Part shown: positions 8,810 to 17,755 of the stretch, piece after piece | How positions within the stretch are numbered: the stretch's first letter is position 1 | How the letters are laid out: every line of letters begins with the position of its first letter | Assembly: GCA_030018605.1 (NCBI GenBank) | Contig: JASEHP010000006.1 | Location: 1-25,121 of the forward strand | Length of the DNA: 25,121 nucleotides | Reading direction: 5' to 3' | From: Thermodesulfovibrionales bacterium | GTDB taxonomy: Bacteria; Nitrospirota; Thermodesulfovibrionia; Thermodesulfovibrionales; UBA1546 | Notes under the pieces: model-generated | Seen by the model: the letters and a program-made list of their open reading frames with translations, nothing else | The model's database searches: none | Told to the model about the DNA's origin: nothing | Made by a program: the position numbers and the translations under genes

Positions 8810-9053
8810 CAAAGGAGGCTGTGTCTGTCTTTCGGCAATATTAAACTACCTTTGTAAAAGTGCAGATGTTAGTACGGTATATTAAGCTCTTGCAAGTTCT
8901 TATGCGGGGCTATCCGCTCCATTTCATTGCGACTTCAGCCCCTATTCTGATAGACCCGTGAATCTTGCCTCAATCCAACCCCTGCCTCCTTAGCCCCCTA
9001 AAAAATCTCTTGACAGAAAAATACTTTTTGCCATAAACTGAACATAAGTTCAC
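8810..9053. other. Intergenic region between galE and the efflux operon
   Basis: No gene seen. It opens with AAGGAGGCTGTGTCTGT (8812-8828), which recurs with one change at 21982-21998. An inverted repeat GGGGCT (8906-8911) / AGCCCC (8937-8942), with a smaller GCGG...CCGC hairpin inside, could serve as a galE terminator, although no U-tract follows. A C-rich tract (8976-9000) resembles the C-rich arm of the repeat inside the RND gene. The tetR promoter occupies the last 45 bases. Confidence 0.5.
9010..9039 (+). promoter_or_regulatory. Sigma70-type promoter of the tetR-efflux operon
   Basis: TTGACA at 9010-9015 is a perfect -35. The best -10 is TAAACT at 9034-9039 (18-bp spacer) or CATAAA at 9032-9037 (16-bp spacer). 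A start of transcription about 7-9 bases past the -10 would fall near 9045-9048, only a few bases before the ATG at 9054. Confidence 0.65.
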
Positions 9054-9068
9054 ATGAACAAACGTTCA
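9039..9068. promoter_or_regulatory. Twin palindromic operators for the TetR repressor
   Basis: Two copies of the palindrome TGAAC-N4-GTTCA lie 16 bp apart: TGAACATAAGTTCA (9039-9052) and TGAACAAACGTTCA (9055-9068). The first touches the -10 and the start-site region. The second overlaps the start codon and the first codons of tetR. TetR-family dimers bind such short palindromes, so autorepression is the likely logic, with derepression of all downstream pump genes when ligand binds. Confidence 0.75.
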
Positions 9069-9635
9069 GGTATAGAGTCAAAAAAGAGGATTATCGATGC
9101 TGCGCTGAGGTTGTTCTCGGAGTATGGCTACTCTAAGGCAAGCATGAGGATGATCGCTAATGCCGCCGGAATAAGCATCGGCGGCCTCTATCTGCATTTC
9201 AAAAATAAGGATGAGCTTTATCTGACTCTAATGAAAAGCAAGATGGATGATTTTGCCGGCAGGACAATGGACTCTGTCAAAGATATTGCCGACCCTGCCG
9301 AAGCGATAAATGCTTTCATGACTGTTACCCTTGATTATGCAAAAAAACATAAAGGGCTTATCCTCCTTCAGGGAAGAGAGCTTGGATTTACGTTCGGTCT
9401 TGAGATGAAAAGAAAATTTTTCAAAAAGCAGAGAGGCATCATAGAGGATATTATCAGGTGTGGCATACGAACAGGCATATTCCGGAAGGTAAATGTAAGG
9501 GAGACTGCCAAAATAATCTTCAGCGTCATAAGAGGTTTTGTTTTGAGTATTGTGGTAGAGCCTAATGCGCTTTTTTCACCTGAGGAGTGCGGCAGCCTGA
9601 TACTTAACGGACTCCTGAAGAGGGATGGGAAATGA
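9054..9635 (+). CDS. TetR/AcrR-family transcriptional repressor (193 aa)
   Basis: The N-terminal DNA-binding domain (residues 9-55) has the TetR helix-turn-helix. Its recognition region includes ASMRMIANAAGISIGGLYLHF, followed by KNKDELY. The C-terminal all-helical part (60-193) is the ligand-binding and dimerisation domain; its inducer cannot be told from sequence. The ATG at 9054 has no Shine-Dalgarno and lies just past the predicted transcription start, so the mRNA may be leaderless or nearly so. It is first in a long same-strand operon: its stop overlaps the TolC start (ATGA). Together with the operator pair, this makes it the probable local regulator of both pumps downstream. Confidence 0.9.
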   Translation: MNKRSGIESKKRIIDAALRLFSEYGYSKASMRMIANAAGISIGGLYLHFKNKDELYLTLMKSKMDDFAGRTMDSVKDIADPAEAINAFMTVTLDYAKKHKGLILLQGRELGFTFGLEMKRKFFKKQRGIIEDIIRCGIRTGIFRKVNVRETAKIIFSVIRGFVLSIVVEPNALFSPEECGSLILNGLLKRDGK

Positions 9636-11017
9636 GAAGTCAGAAGCCAAGACATGAGACATTAGGTTATACAGCATTGTCATTCCTGTTAACTCTCTTT
9701 TTAATTTTTTTTTATATCCAGAATGCCTTTGCAGCGGAAACATATTCTCTCGAAGACCTTTATAAGATTGCGCTTGAGCGCTCAGAGAGGATAAAAATAT
9801 CAGAAGAGGACCTGTTTATTGCAGAGATGGGCAAGGATAAAGCAATGGCAGCGCTTCTTCCGAAGCTCTCTGCATTCTGGAATTATACGGACTATACAAA
9901 CGATAAATACTCTTCTTCGGGCTCTGTGATTCAGCCGAATAATTCGGCATCGTGGGGATTGAGGCTTGACCAGTCTTTTACATTGAGCGGGAGAGAAGTT
10001 GCCGGATTGGGTATCTCAAAGGAGAATATTCAAAGAAACAGATACGATCTCCATGCAGTTAAGGAGGAATATCTTCTTGGCGTGTCTGTTTCGTATTATG
10101 AAGTCCTTAGGGCAAAGAAGGCATTGGATATTGCAAAGGCAAATGTCGTGAGGCTGACAAAACACAGGGACGCCGCAAATATAAGATTGAAAGTCGGCGA
10201 GGTGACAAAGACCGCTCTTCTCAGGGCTGAGGCAGAACTCTCAGGCGCACAATCGGAGGAGATAAAGGCGAAGAATGCATTGGAACTTGCAATGGCTGTT
10301 CTTGCAAGGCTTGCGGGGATTAGCAGGGGCTATGATATTAAAGAGACTGTAGACAGCCGTCAGCATTCAGTAAACAGCAAGGGAATAGAACCGCTTGAAT
10401 CTTTAAAACAAACTGCCCTTTCAGAAAGGGCGGAGCTTAAGAGCCTCGGGCTTCAGAAGAAAATAGGGGAAGAACAGGTTAAATATACGCGTGGCTCTTA
10501 CTGGCCCACGCTTTCAATAGAAGGCGTTTATCAGAAGAAGGATGAGTATCCCGCAATTTCAACTCTCAATAAGGAAAGCGCATACGGAGGCATTAAGATA
10601 AGCATCCCGATTTTTGAAGGGGGATTGAGGGCGGCAGAGGTGAAAGAGGCAGAGGCTAAGTTTAGGCAGGCAGCGCTTATTTACGAAGACAAGAAAAAGA
10701 CCATTTATATAGAGGTTGAGAATGCATATCTTGATCTTATAACCCAGAAGGGGATCACAGAAAAATTTGAAGCGCAGACAGCGTATGCAACAGACAATTA
10801 TAAGGCAGTCTCAAAGCAGTTTGAGTTCGGTCTTGCAAACAGCATAGACGTTATGGATGCAAATACTCTTCTTGTTACCGCAGAAAGGCAATTGTCTGAT
10901 GCGAGATATAACTATCAGTTGTCCCTGTTGAGATTGAAACGCTCAGCAGGAATGCTTTTGAAGACAGTAAACAGTACGAGACCGGCCGTTGTTACTCAGA
11001 AAATTGAAGATAAATAA
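9632..11017 (+). CDS. TolC-family outer-membrane efflux channel 1 (461 aa)
   Basis: Outer-membrane exit duct for the pump encoded next. A signal peptide ends near residue 34 (NAFA/AE). Two OEP-type repeats follow, with long helices rich in Ala, Glu and Lys and the usual SLEDLYKIALERSE opening. Length is typical (about 450-490 aa). It overlaps tetR by 4 bp and is followed after 10 bp by the membrane-fusion lipoprotein. Two short CAGTAAACAG units (10368-10377 and 10965-10974) sit in its variable loop and C-terminal tail, and they recur at 21936, so parts of these segments may be repeat-derived. Substrate range is unknown. Confidence 0.9.
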   Translation: MRSQKPRHETLGYTALSFLLTLFLIFFYIQNAFAAETYSLEDLYKIALERSERIKISEEDLFIAEMGKDKAMAALLPKLSAFWNYTDYTNDKYSSSGSVIQPNNSASWGLRLDQSFTLSGREVAGLGISKENIQRNRYDLHAVKEEYLLGVSVSYYEVLRAKKALDIAKANVVRLTKHRDAANIRLKVGEVTKTALLRAEAELSGAQSEEIKAKNALELAMAVLARLAGISRGYDIKETVDSRQHSVNSKGIEPLESLKQTALSERAELKSLGLQKKIGEEQVKYTRGSYWPTLSIEGVYQKKDEYPAISTLNKESAYGGIKISIPIFEGGLRAAEVKEAEAKFRQAALIYEDKKKTIYIEVENAYLDLITQKGITEKFEAQTAYATDNYKAVSKQFEFGLANSIDVMDANTLLVTAERQLSDARYNYQLSLLRLKRSAGMLLKTVNSTRPAVVTQKIEDK

Positions 11018-11027
11018 GGGGATAAAT

Positions 11028-12140
11028 ATGAAATCCAGATTTGTTATATTGATAGTCTTAATGCTGTCATTGCTATTTTTTACTTCTTGCAAAAAGAAGG
11101 AGGTCAAGGCTCCAGCGGAAAAAGCCGTTAATGTCCGTGTCCATGCTGCCGAGAAAAAATCCCTCAGGCCGTTTCTTGATACTACAGGAACATTGAATCC
11201 ATATGAAGAGGTTATTGTAAGCGCTGAAGTTGACGGGATATTAAAAGGCATGAAGGTTAGTGAGGGCTCTATAGTTTCTAAAGGAACGATTCTGGCTGTT
11301 ATTGATGATATTGACTATGACCTCGAGGTGAAAAAGGTGGATGCTGCTTTAAAGCAGGCAGATGCGAATCTGGCCAATACAAAGCTGGAATATCAGCGAA
11401 AGAATGCCCTGTTTAAAGAACAGCTTGTTACGCAGCAGCAGTTTGATGATGTTTCAACAAGGCTGTCCCTTGCCGCTGCCGAGGTTGAAAGGGCAACGGC
11501 ATCGCTCTCTCTTGCAAAGCAGAAACTTTTAAAGACTTTAATTTATTCGCCTCTTGCAGGCGTCGTTAAAGAAAAGAAAGTTGAAAGAGGAAACTACGTA
11601 AAAAACGGCACAGCGCTTTTCACAATCATACAGACCAATCCGATTAAGCTTAATTTTTCAGTGCCAGAAAAAGATACAGGAAAACTTAAAGCAGGACAGA
11701 ATGTATTTTTTACTGTTGATGCTTTCCCTCAGAGAGAGTTTAAAGGGAAAGTGAGCGTTATCTATCCGAGCCTTGAGGAAAAGACAAGGACACTTTTAAT
11801 TGAAGCGCTGGTTCCCAATCCTTCGGGCATTCTGAAGCCCGGACTTTTTTCCCATGTCACGCTCCATACCGGCAGCGAGAGAGGCATAGTCCTTGTTCCC
11901 ATCACTGCGCTGCTTTATGAAGGTGAGAAGATAAGAGTTTTTGTGGCGGAGGGAGACCGGGCAAAAGAAAGAACAGTAAAGATTGGACAGCAATATAAAT
12001 TACAGTCCTCAGTCCGCAGCCCTCAGCCGCCAGGCAACGAATACATAGAGATAATTGAAGGCGTAAAAGAAGGTGAATTAATTGTGACAGTAGGACAGCA
12101 GAATTTGTTTGAAGGTGCAAAAGTAAATGTGGCTCGCTGA
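11028..12140 (+). CDS. RND-type membrane-fusion protein (periplasmic adaptor lipoprotein, 370 aa)
   Basis: Links the RND pump to TolC. The start chosen is ATG 11028, preceded by AAGGGG at 11016-11020. A frame-extending upstream ATG at 10989 lies inside the TolC gene and would bury the signal sequence. The signal peptide ends in FTSC (Cys21), a probable lipobox, giving a lipid-anchored protein. The biotinyl-lipoyl halves are SAEVDGILKGMKVSEGSIV and SPLAGVVKEKKVERGNYV, separated by a long helical hairpin rich in Ala/Gln/Lys. A beta-barrel domain and membrane-proximal domain follow. An unusual short insert (SSVRSPQPPGN, about 12006-12038), built of repeated CAGTCC/CAGCCC-like units, lies near the C-terminus. 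It overlaps the RND gene by 14 bp. Confidence 0.88.
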   Translation: MKSRFVILIVLMLSLLFFTSCKKKEVKAPAEKAVNVRVHAAEKKSLRPFLDTTGTLNPYEEVIVSAEVDGILKGMKVSEGSIVSKGTILAVIDDIDYDLEVKKVDAALKQADANLANTKLEYQRKNALFKEQLVTQQQFDDVSTRLSLAAAEVERATASLSLAKQKLLKTLIYSPLAGVVKEKKVERGNYVKNGTALFTIIQTNPIKLNFSVPEKDTGKLKAGQNVFFTVDAFPQREFKGKVSVIYPSLEEKTRTLLIEALVPNPSGILKPGLFSHVTLHTGSERGIVLVPITALLYEGEKIRVFVAEGDRAKERTVKIGQQYKLQSSVRSPQPPGNEYIEIIEGVKEGELIVTVGQQNLFEGAKVNVAR

Positions 12141-15100
12141 TACTTCCATAAAACGTCCTGTATTCGCGACAATGGTGATTCTCGGGCTTGTTGTGCTCGG
12201 TATCGTTAGTTATCCGAGAATCGGCGTTGACCTGTTCCCGAAGGTTGATTTTCCTATTGTCAATATAAGCACCACCCTTAAAGGCGCAAACCCGGAGATA
12301 ATGGATGTTGACGTAACAGGCAAGATAGAAGAGGCGGTCAATACAATCAACGGCGTTAAAACCATTTCCTCTACAAGCACAGAAGGGATTTCAACTGTAA
12401 GCGTTGAATTTGTCCTTGAAAGAGACATTGACCTTGCGGTTCAGGATGTAAGGGAAAAAATTTCCATAATAAAAGGGAAACTGCCCAAAGACATAGATGA
12501 GCCGATAATACAGAAGGTTGACCCTGACGCAAACCCTGTTATGTGGCTCGGGCTTACAGGCCAACGGTCTGTCAGGGAATTGTCCACCTATGCCGATGAG
12601 GTTCTCAAGGAACAACTGCAAAGAATCAACGGCGTAGGCGCCATCAGGCTTGTGGGAACAAGGCTCAGGCAGGTTAGAATCTGGCTTGACGCAGCTAAAC
12701 TCAATGCGTATCAGATTACAGCTCATGATGTTATGAATGCGCTTCAGAAGGAAAACGTTGAACTGCCGGGAGGAAGGATTGAGAGCGATTCAAAGGAGTT
12801 TTCCATAAATGTAAAAGGCGAGATCAGGAAGGTTTCCGACTTCAATGACCTTATAATTGCCTATTACAAGGGAGCGCCTGTAAAAATAAGACAGGTTGGC
12901 AGGGCAGAAGACGGCATGGAGGAAAAGCGCACTATTGCCAGATTTAACGGGATGCCTGCCATCGGCATAGGGATACAGAAACAGTCAGGAACCAACACAG
13001 TTGAAGTTGTAGACAGGATAAAGAAGGAACTTTTAATCATCGCAAAGACGCTTCCGCCCGGCATGAATGTAGGAATAAATTTTGACCAGTCCACATTCAT
13101 AAGGCGATCTATAAATGAGGTTCAGCATCACCTGATTTACGGCGGCATACTTGCAATCCTTGCGGTCTTTATCTTTCTCAGAGATATGAGGATTACGCTT
13201 ATAAGCGCGCTTGCAATTCCTACATCTATCATCGCGACATTTACACTGATGAATGCATTTGGTTTTACGTTCAATAACATGACCATGCTCGGACTTTCAC
13301 TCTCAATAGGTATTCTGATTGATGATGCAATTATTGTAATAGAGAATATCCACAGAAATATTGAAGCAGGAATGGAACCCATGAAGGCCGCTTCCTTTGC
13401 CACAGCAGAGATAGGCACAGCAGTTATGGCGACGACCTTTGCTATTGCCGCAATATTTCTGCCAGTGGCGTTTATGAAGGGAATTATTGGCATGTTCTTC
13501 CTTCAGTTTGCGCTTACAGTTGTGTTTGCGGTGCTTGTATCGCTCTTCGTCTCATTTACTCTGACGCCTATGATGGCATCGCGGTATCTGAAAAGTCATG
13601 CGTCAAGAGTCGCAAGCCAAACAAATCCTCCCTCAGACCCCTCGGTTGCGAGTCGCAACGACTTTGCTAAAGGAGGGATGGAGGGATTACTTTCCAGTAT
13701 CTCTCATTTTCTTGAACGATGGTATAAAAAGACAGAAGAGTTTTACAGGAAATTGCTGCAAGTTTCGCTTGACCATAAAGCGCTTGTGATAATTACTGCG
13801 GCGGGTTTATTTGTTGCCAGCATTTTCATTACAAGATTCATCGGCAAGGAGTTTGTCCCTCCGGAAGATCAGTCAAGGTTTTTCGTAAGGCTGAGGGCGC
13901 CGATAGATTATTCTGTTGATGAGGTTGACAGGATGTTCAGGCATGCAGAGGAAATAGCGCGGAATATCCCTGAATTAAGCACAGTGTATTATTCTCAGAG
14001 CGGCGGCCTCGCAAGAGAGACTAATAAGGCTGCGCTGATTATAGGGCTTAAACCAAAATCAGAACGGCAGAGAACACAGCAGCAGATAATGAGGGACGTA
14101 AGAAAAAAAATCAGGCAGATTCCCGGGCTTAAAGGGACTGCCGAGGATATCTCGCTTATCGGAGGCGGGCAGAGGAACGTGCCTGTACATTACAGTATTC
14201 GCGGGAGAGACCTTGAGGCTCTTGAGACATATACAAAACAGGTTGTTGGCGAATTTTCAAAACTGCCTGGCATTGTTGATGTGGATACTTCTCTTGAGAC
14301 AGGAAAGCCCGAGGTGAGGGTGTTCATTGACAGAGACAAGGCAGCGGATTTGGGAGTAAACGTTTCCACAATTGCAGAGGCGGTAAATTTTCTTATAAGC
14401 GGCGAAGTAGATGTTACAAAGTTTAAGGATGAGACAAAAGGCAGGAGGTATGATGTCAGGGTAAGGCTCGATCAAAAGGACAGGGCAAAGCCTTCTGATA
14501 TGGAAAGACTCTATGTGAGAGGAAAAGACGGAAAGCTTATAGAGATGTCGAATATCATCAAAATTCAGGAAGGAGGGGGTCCCAGCGTAATAAACAGGGT
14601 TGACAGGCAAAGGGCAATAACGATTTTTGCAAATCTTGAGGGCAAGCCGCTTGGACAGGCAAAGCAAGAGCTTGATTCAATAGCAGCAAAGGCGCTTTCT
14701 CCTGAGTATTCGGGAAGATATAAAGGCATGGCAGATACAATGGGTGAATCATTTAAGTATCTGATGTTTGCGCTGGTGCTTGGAATTATCCTGGCTTACA
14801 TGATACTTGCATCTCAGTTTGAGAGTTTTGTCCATCCTGTAACAGTGCTCCTTTCAATGCCGCTTTCACTTATCGGAGCATTCGGCGCATTGTGGATAAC
14901 AGGCGGCACGTTAAATATCTTCAGTTATATAGGACTTATTCTTCTTATGGGGCTCGTTAAAAAGAATGCGATTCTTCTTGTGGACTATACAAACACTTTG
15001 AGGGCAAGAGGAATGGGAAGGAGAGAGGCGATTATCCATGCAGGACCCGTAAGACTCAGGCCGATACTCATGACAACATTTGCCATGGTCCTTGGCATGA

Positions 15101-15276
15101 TGCCAATTGCCCTGGGTATTGGAGAAGGCTCTGAGACGCGCGCGCCTATGGCGATCGCCACTGTTGGAGGACTCCTCACATCGCTGTTCTTAACACTTGT
15201 TGTCGTGCCTGTCGCATACGATTTATTTGACGATTTGCAGACAAAATTGTTTAAAATAAAAAGGGGTAAACAGTAG
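12127..15276 (+). CDS. RND-family efflux pump, HAE1/AcrB class (1049 aa)
   Basis: Inner-membrane proton-driven exporter that captures substrates from the periplasm and membrane. Twelve-TM architecture: TM1 lies near 11-29, two large periplasmic loops follow TM1 and TM7. The proton-relay residues are present: D399-D400 in GILIDDAIIVIEN (TM4) and K946 in GLVKKNAILLVDY (TM10). The opening SIKRPVFATMVILGLVVLG and the SYPRIGVDLFPKVDFP motif are typical. Full length for the family. The cytoplasmic loop after TM6 carries an extra segment (about residues 497-523) encoded by a palindromic repeat at 13624-13688. It keeps frame, so the protein should still be made. Translationally coupled to the adaptor gene. 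Confidence 0.93.
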   Translation: MWLADTSIKRPVFATMVILGLVVLGIVSYPRIGVDLFPKVDFPIVNISTTLKGANPEIMDVDVTGKIEEAVNTINGVKTISSTSTEGISTVSVEFVLERDIDLAVQDVREKISIIKGKLPKDIDEPIIQKVDPDANPVMWLGLTGQRSVRELSTYADEVLKEQLQRINGVGAIRLVGTRLRQVRIWLDAAKLNAYQITAHDVMNALQKENVELPGGRIESDSKEFSINVKGEIRKVSDFNDLIIAYYKGAPVKIRQVGRAEDGMEEKRTIARFNGMPAIGIGIQKQSGTNTVEVVDRIKKELLIIAKTLPPGMNVGINFDQSTFIRRSINEVQHHLIYGGILAILAVFIFLRDMRITLISALAIPTSIIATFTLMNAFGFTFNNMTMLGLSLSIGILIDDAIIVIENIHRNIEAGMEPMKAASFATAEIGTAVMATTFAIAAIFLPVAFMKGIIGMFFLQFALTVVFAVLVSLFVSFTLTPMMASRYLKSHASRVASQTNPPSDPSVASRNDFAKGGMEGLLSSISHFLERWYKKTEEFYRKLLQVSLDHKALVIITAAGLFVASIFITRFIGKEFVPPEDQSRFFVRLRAPIDYSVDEVDRMFRHAEEIARNIPELSTVYYSQSGGLARETNKAALIIGLKPKSERQRTQQQIMRDVRKKIRQIPGLKGTAEDISLIGGGQRNVPVHYSIRGRDLEALETYTKQVVGEFSKLPGIVDVDTSLETGKPEVRVFIDRDKAADLGVNVSTIAEAVNFLISGEVDVTKFKDETKGRRYDVRVRLDQKDRAKPSDMERLYVRGKDGKLIEMSNIIKIQEGGGPSVINRVDRQRAITIFANLEGKPLGQAKQELDSIAAKALSPEYSGRYKGMADTMGESFKYLMFALVLGIILAYMILASQFESFVHPVTVLLSMPLSLIGAFGALWITGGTLNIFSYIGLILLMGLVKKNAILLVDYTNTLRARGMGRREAIIHAGPVRLRPILMTTFAMVLGMMPIALGIGEGSETRAPMAIATVGGLLTSLFLTLVVVPVAYDLFDDLQTKLFKIKRGKQ
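13624..13688. repeat. Palindromic repeat inserted in frame within the RND gene
   Basis: A C-rich arm (AATCCTCCCTC) and a G-rich arm (GGAGGGATGGAGGGATT) are imperfect inverted copies. The centre holds GTTGCGAGTCGCAAC (13645-13659), a hairpin. The sequence encodes a Pro/Ser/Asn/Gly-rich stretch foreign to RND pumps, in the cytoplasmic loop between TM6 and TM7. The composition resembles C-rich/G-rich palindromic repeats common in intergenic regions of related bacteria; that comparison is from memory. Confidence 0.65.
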
Positions 15277-15298
15277 TCTTAAAGGCAGGAGGTAAAAT

Positions 15299-16591
15299 AT
15301 GAGAAAAGCCATTTTCATTATAGTGCTGCTCCTGTTAGTTCTTCTCGTAGAGTCGAGTCTACGGCCTTACAATGCAGGGGCCGAGGAGGTCATTAAAAAG
15401 AGCGAAGTGCTTAATATCGGCAGATGTGTGGAAATAGCATTAAAGAAACAGCCTAATATAATTGCCGCGGCAAACACACTGAAGGCAAGCCAGAGCAAGG
15501 TGGGACAGGCAAGCGCCAATTATTACCCTCAGGTGGATTTGACATCCGGTTACAGCAGGGAAAACCCCGTATCAAGGACTAATCACAATTCAGTTAACGA
15601 TTATAGCGGCAGCGTGACGTTAAAACAAAACATATACGACTTCGGGAAAACTTCGACACAGGTGGATATCCAGAGCCTGAATGCGGATTCATCAAAGGCA
15701 GACATGGACAATGTAACAGCGCAGATAATTCTTAATGTAAAGCAGGCATATTACGGGGCATTGCAGGCGAGAAGGACAAGGGAAGTAGCATACGAGACGG
15801 TTAAACAGTTTCAGAGCCATCTTGAACAGGCGAAAGGATTTTACGAAGCAGGCACAAAGCCTAAAATTGATGTTACCAAGGCAGAGGTGGATTTGAGCAA
15901 TGCAAGGCTCAATCTGATAAAGGCTGAAAATGCGCTCAGGGTGACGAAGGTTATCCTTGACAACGCAATGGGCGTTCCCAGCGCGCCGGAGTATGTTATT
16001 GAAGATAATCTTTCCTATCAGAAATATAATATAGTTCTCAAGGATGCGGTTGACAAGGCTTATCAGAACAGGCCTGATCTTAAGTCAACAATCGCAAAGA
16101 AGAATGCGGCAGGGTCTTCCATAGAACTTGCGAAAAAGGGATACTATCCCACTTTAACCGGCAATGCCTCGTACAACAGAACTGGAGAGAGATTCCCGCT
16201 TGGAGAGGGATGGGAGGCAGGAGTAACTTTGTCGTTCCCTATATTCAGCGGATTCCTGACAAAGCATCAGGTGGAAGAATCAGAGGCGAATCTGAATGTC
16301 CTGAAGGCAAATGAAGAATTGCTCAGGCAGAACATTTTCCTTGAAGTCCAGCAGGCATATTTAAATCTTAAAGAAGCGGAAGAAAGGATTCCGGCGGCGG
16401 AACTTGTCGTAAAACAGGCTCAAGAAAATCTTGAGCTTGCCAATGGGAGGTATGCGGCAGGAATAGGCAGCCCTATTGAAGTTACCGATGCGCAGGTGGG
16501 GCTGACTAATGCAAAGGCATCCTATATACAGGCGCTCTATGACCACAAGATTGCGCTTACGAACCTTGAGAAGGCGATGGGGGTTAGATAA
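15299..16591 (+). CDS. TolC-family outer-membrane efflux channel 2 (430 aa)
   Basis: Second outer-membrane duct of the operon, distinct from the first at 9632. A signal peptide ends near residue 29 (NAGA/EE). Two OEP repeats follow, with motifs such as NIGRCVEIALKKQPNI, GYYPTLTGNASYNR and the C-terminal NGRYAAGIGSPIEVTDAQV. The start has AGGAGG at 15287-15292. It begins 22 bp after the RND stop and overlaps the following MacA-like adaptor by one base (TAATG), so it most likely serves the ABC-type pump rather than the RND pump. Confidence 0.9.
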   Translation: MRKAIFIIVLLLLVLLVESSLRPYNAGAEEVIKKSEVLNIGRCVEIALKKQPNIIAAANTLKASQSKVGQASANYYPQVDLTSGYSRENPVSRTNHNSVNDYSGSVTLKQNIYDFGKTSTQVDIQSLNADSSKADMDNVTAQIILNVKQAYYGALQARRTREVAYETVKQFQSHLEQAKGFYEAGTKPKIDVTKAEVDLSNARLNLIKAENALRVTKVILDNAMGVPSAPEYVIEDNLSYQKYNIVLKDAVDKAYQNRPDLKSTIAKKNAAGSSIELAKKGYYPTLTGNASYNRTGERFPLGEGWEAGVTLSFPIFSGFLTKHQVEESEANLNVLKANEELLRQNIFLEVQQAYLNLKEAEERIPAAELVVKQAQENLELANGRYAAGIGSPIEVTDAQVGLTNAKASYIQALYDHKIALTNLEKAMGVR

Positions 16592-17754
16592 TGAAGAAAA
16601 TTCTTATAGCTGTTGCCGCAGTCCTTATTGTCGCAGTGGCAGCATTCTTTTTGTATTCGAAAAAGGAAAACGGATTAAAATTCAGGACAGAAAAAGTAAG
16701 CAAGGGTGATATAGTTGAGACGGTTACCGCCTCAGGCAATGTGAACGCGGTAACTACTGTACTTGTCGGCACCCAGGTCTCGGGAACAATAAAGGCTATT
16801 TATGCAGATTTCAATTCGCCTGTTAAAAATGGACAGCTCATAGCGCAGATTGACCCTGCCACATTTGAGGCTCAAGTGGAGCAGTCAAGGGCAAACCTGC
16901 TTTCTGCAAAGGCAAATCTGGAAAAGGCCGAGGCGTCTTTCATTGATGCAAAAAGGACCTTTGAGCGGAATAAAGGGCTTTTCTCAAAAGATCTCATTGC
17001 AAGGAGCGAGCTTGATACCTCAGAGACTAATTACGAAACTGCAAAGGCTCAGATAAACTCCTCAAAGGCTCAGGTTGCGCAGGCAGAGGCGTCCTTGAAG
17101 GTTGCGGAAACAAATCTCAGATATACAAGAATTATTTCGCCCGTTGACGGGATTGTCGTATCAAGGAATGTGGATGTCGGGCAGACCGTTGCCGCAAGTT
17201 TCCAGACGCCGACTCTTTTTACCATTGCGCAGGATCTTACAAAGATGCAGATAGACACGAATGTGGCTGAGGCTGACATAGGCAAGGTAAGGCAAGGGCA
17301 GGATGTTGAGTTTGGTGTTGACGCTTATCCGGGTGTTATTTTCAAAGGCAAGGTATCGCAGGTCAGAAATGCTCCCATAAATATCCAGAATGTTATTACG
17401 TATGATGCAGTGATTTTAGTCGGCAATCCGCAACTTAAACTCAAGCCCGGCATGACGGCGAATGTCTCTATAATAATATCGTTAAAGAAAGATATTCTCA
17501 GAATACCTAATGCCGCCCTTAGATTCAGCATGCCTGACAGGGATAAAGATAAATCCCAAAAGACCCAGCAGAAGGGCGCGGGCGTCTGGATAATTGCAGA
17601 CGGAAAACCAAAACGCATATCTGTATCTATAGGCGTAAGCGACGGAAGTTATACAGAGCTGCAATCAGGTGAGATAAAAGAAGGGCAGGAAGTTATAGTG
17701 GAATCTCTGACGAAGCCAAAACAAAAATCAGGGACTACTCCGAGGATGTTCTGA
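16591..17754 (+). CDS. MacA-like membrane-fusion protein (387 aa)
   Basis: Periplasmic adaptor of an ABC-type tripartite exporter. An uncleaved N-terminal anchor (residues 4-22) is followed by TEKVSKGDIVETVTASGNV, the MacA-type opening. Biotinyl-lipoyl halves are GTQVSGTIKAIYADFNSPV and SPVDGIVVSRNVDVGQTV, separated by a helical hairpin of about 100 residues. PTLFTIAQDLTKMQIDTNV and VRQGQDVEFGVDAYPG match the barrel domain. Translationally coupled to the preceding TolC, and the ABC ATPase starts 1 bp after its stop. Exported substrate unknown; family members export macrolides, peptides or heme-related compounds. Confidence 0.88.
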   Translation: MKKILIAVAAVLIVAVAAFFLYSKKENGLKFRTEKVSKGDIVETVTASGNVNAVTTVLVGTQVSGTIKAIYADFNSPVKNGQLIAQIDPATFEAQVEQSRANLLSAKANLEKAEASFIDAKRTFERNKGLFSKDLIARSELDTSETNYETAKAQINSSKAQVAQAEASLKVAETNLRYTRIISPVDGIVVSRNVDVGQTVAASFQTPTLFTIAQDLTKMQIDTNVAEADIGKVRQGQDVEFGVDAYPGVIFKGKVSQVRNAPINIQNVITYDAVILVGNPQLKLKPGMTANVSIIISLKKDILRIPNAALRFSMPDRDKDKSQKTQQKGAGVWIIADGKPKRISVSIGVSDGSYTELQSGEIKEGQEVIVESLTKPKQKSGTTPRMF

Positions 17755-17755
17755 T

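Noticed and set aside
8810..9009. Riboswitch or attenuator between galE and tetR
   Set aside because: Only one modest inverted repeat and a C-rich tract are visible, and they lie upstream of the clear tetR promoter.
10989..11027. Earlier ATG giving the RND adaptor 13 more residues
   Set aside because: It lies inside the TolC gene, lacks a ribosome-binding site and would place charged residues ahead of the lipoprotein signal.
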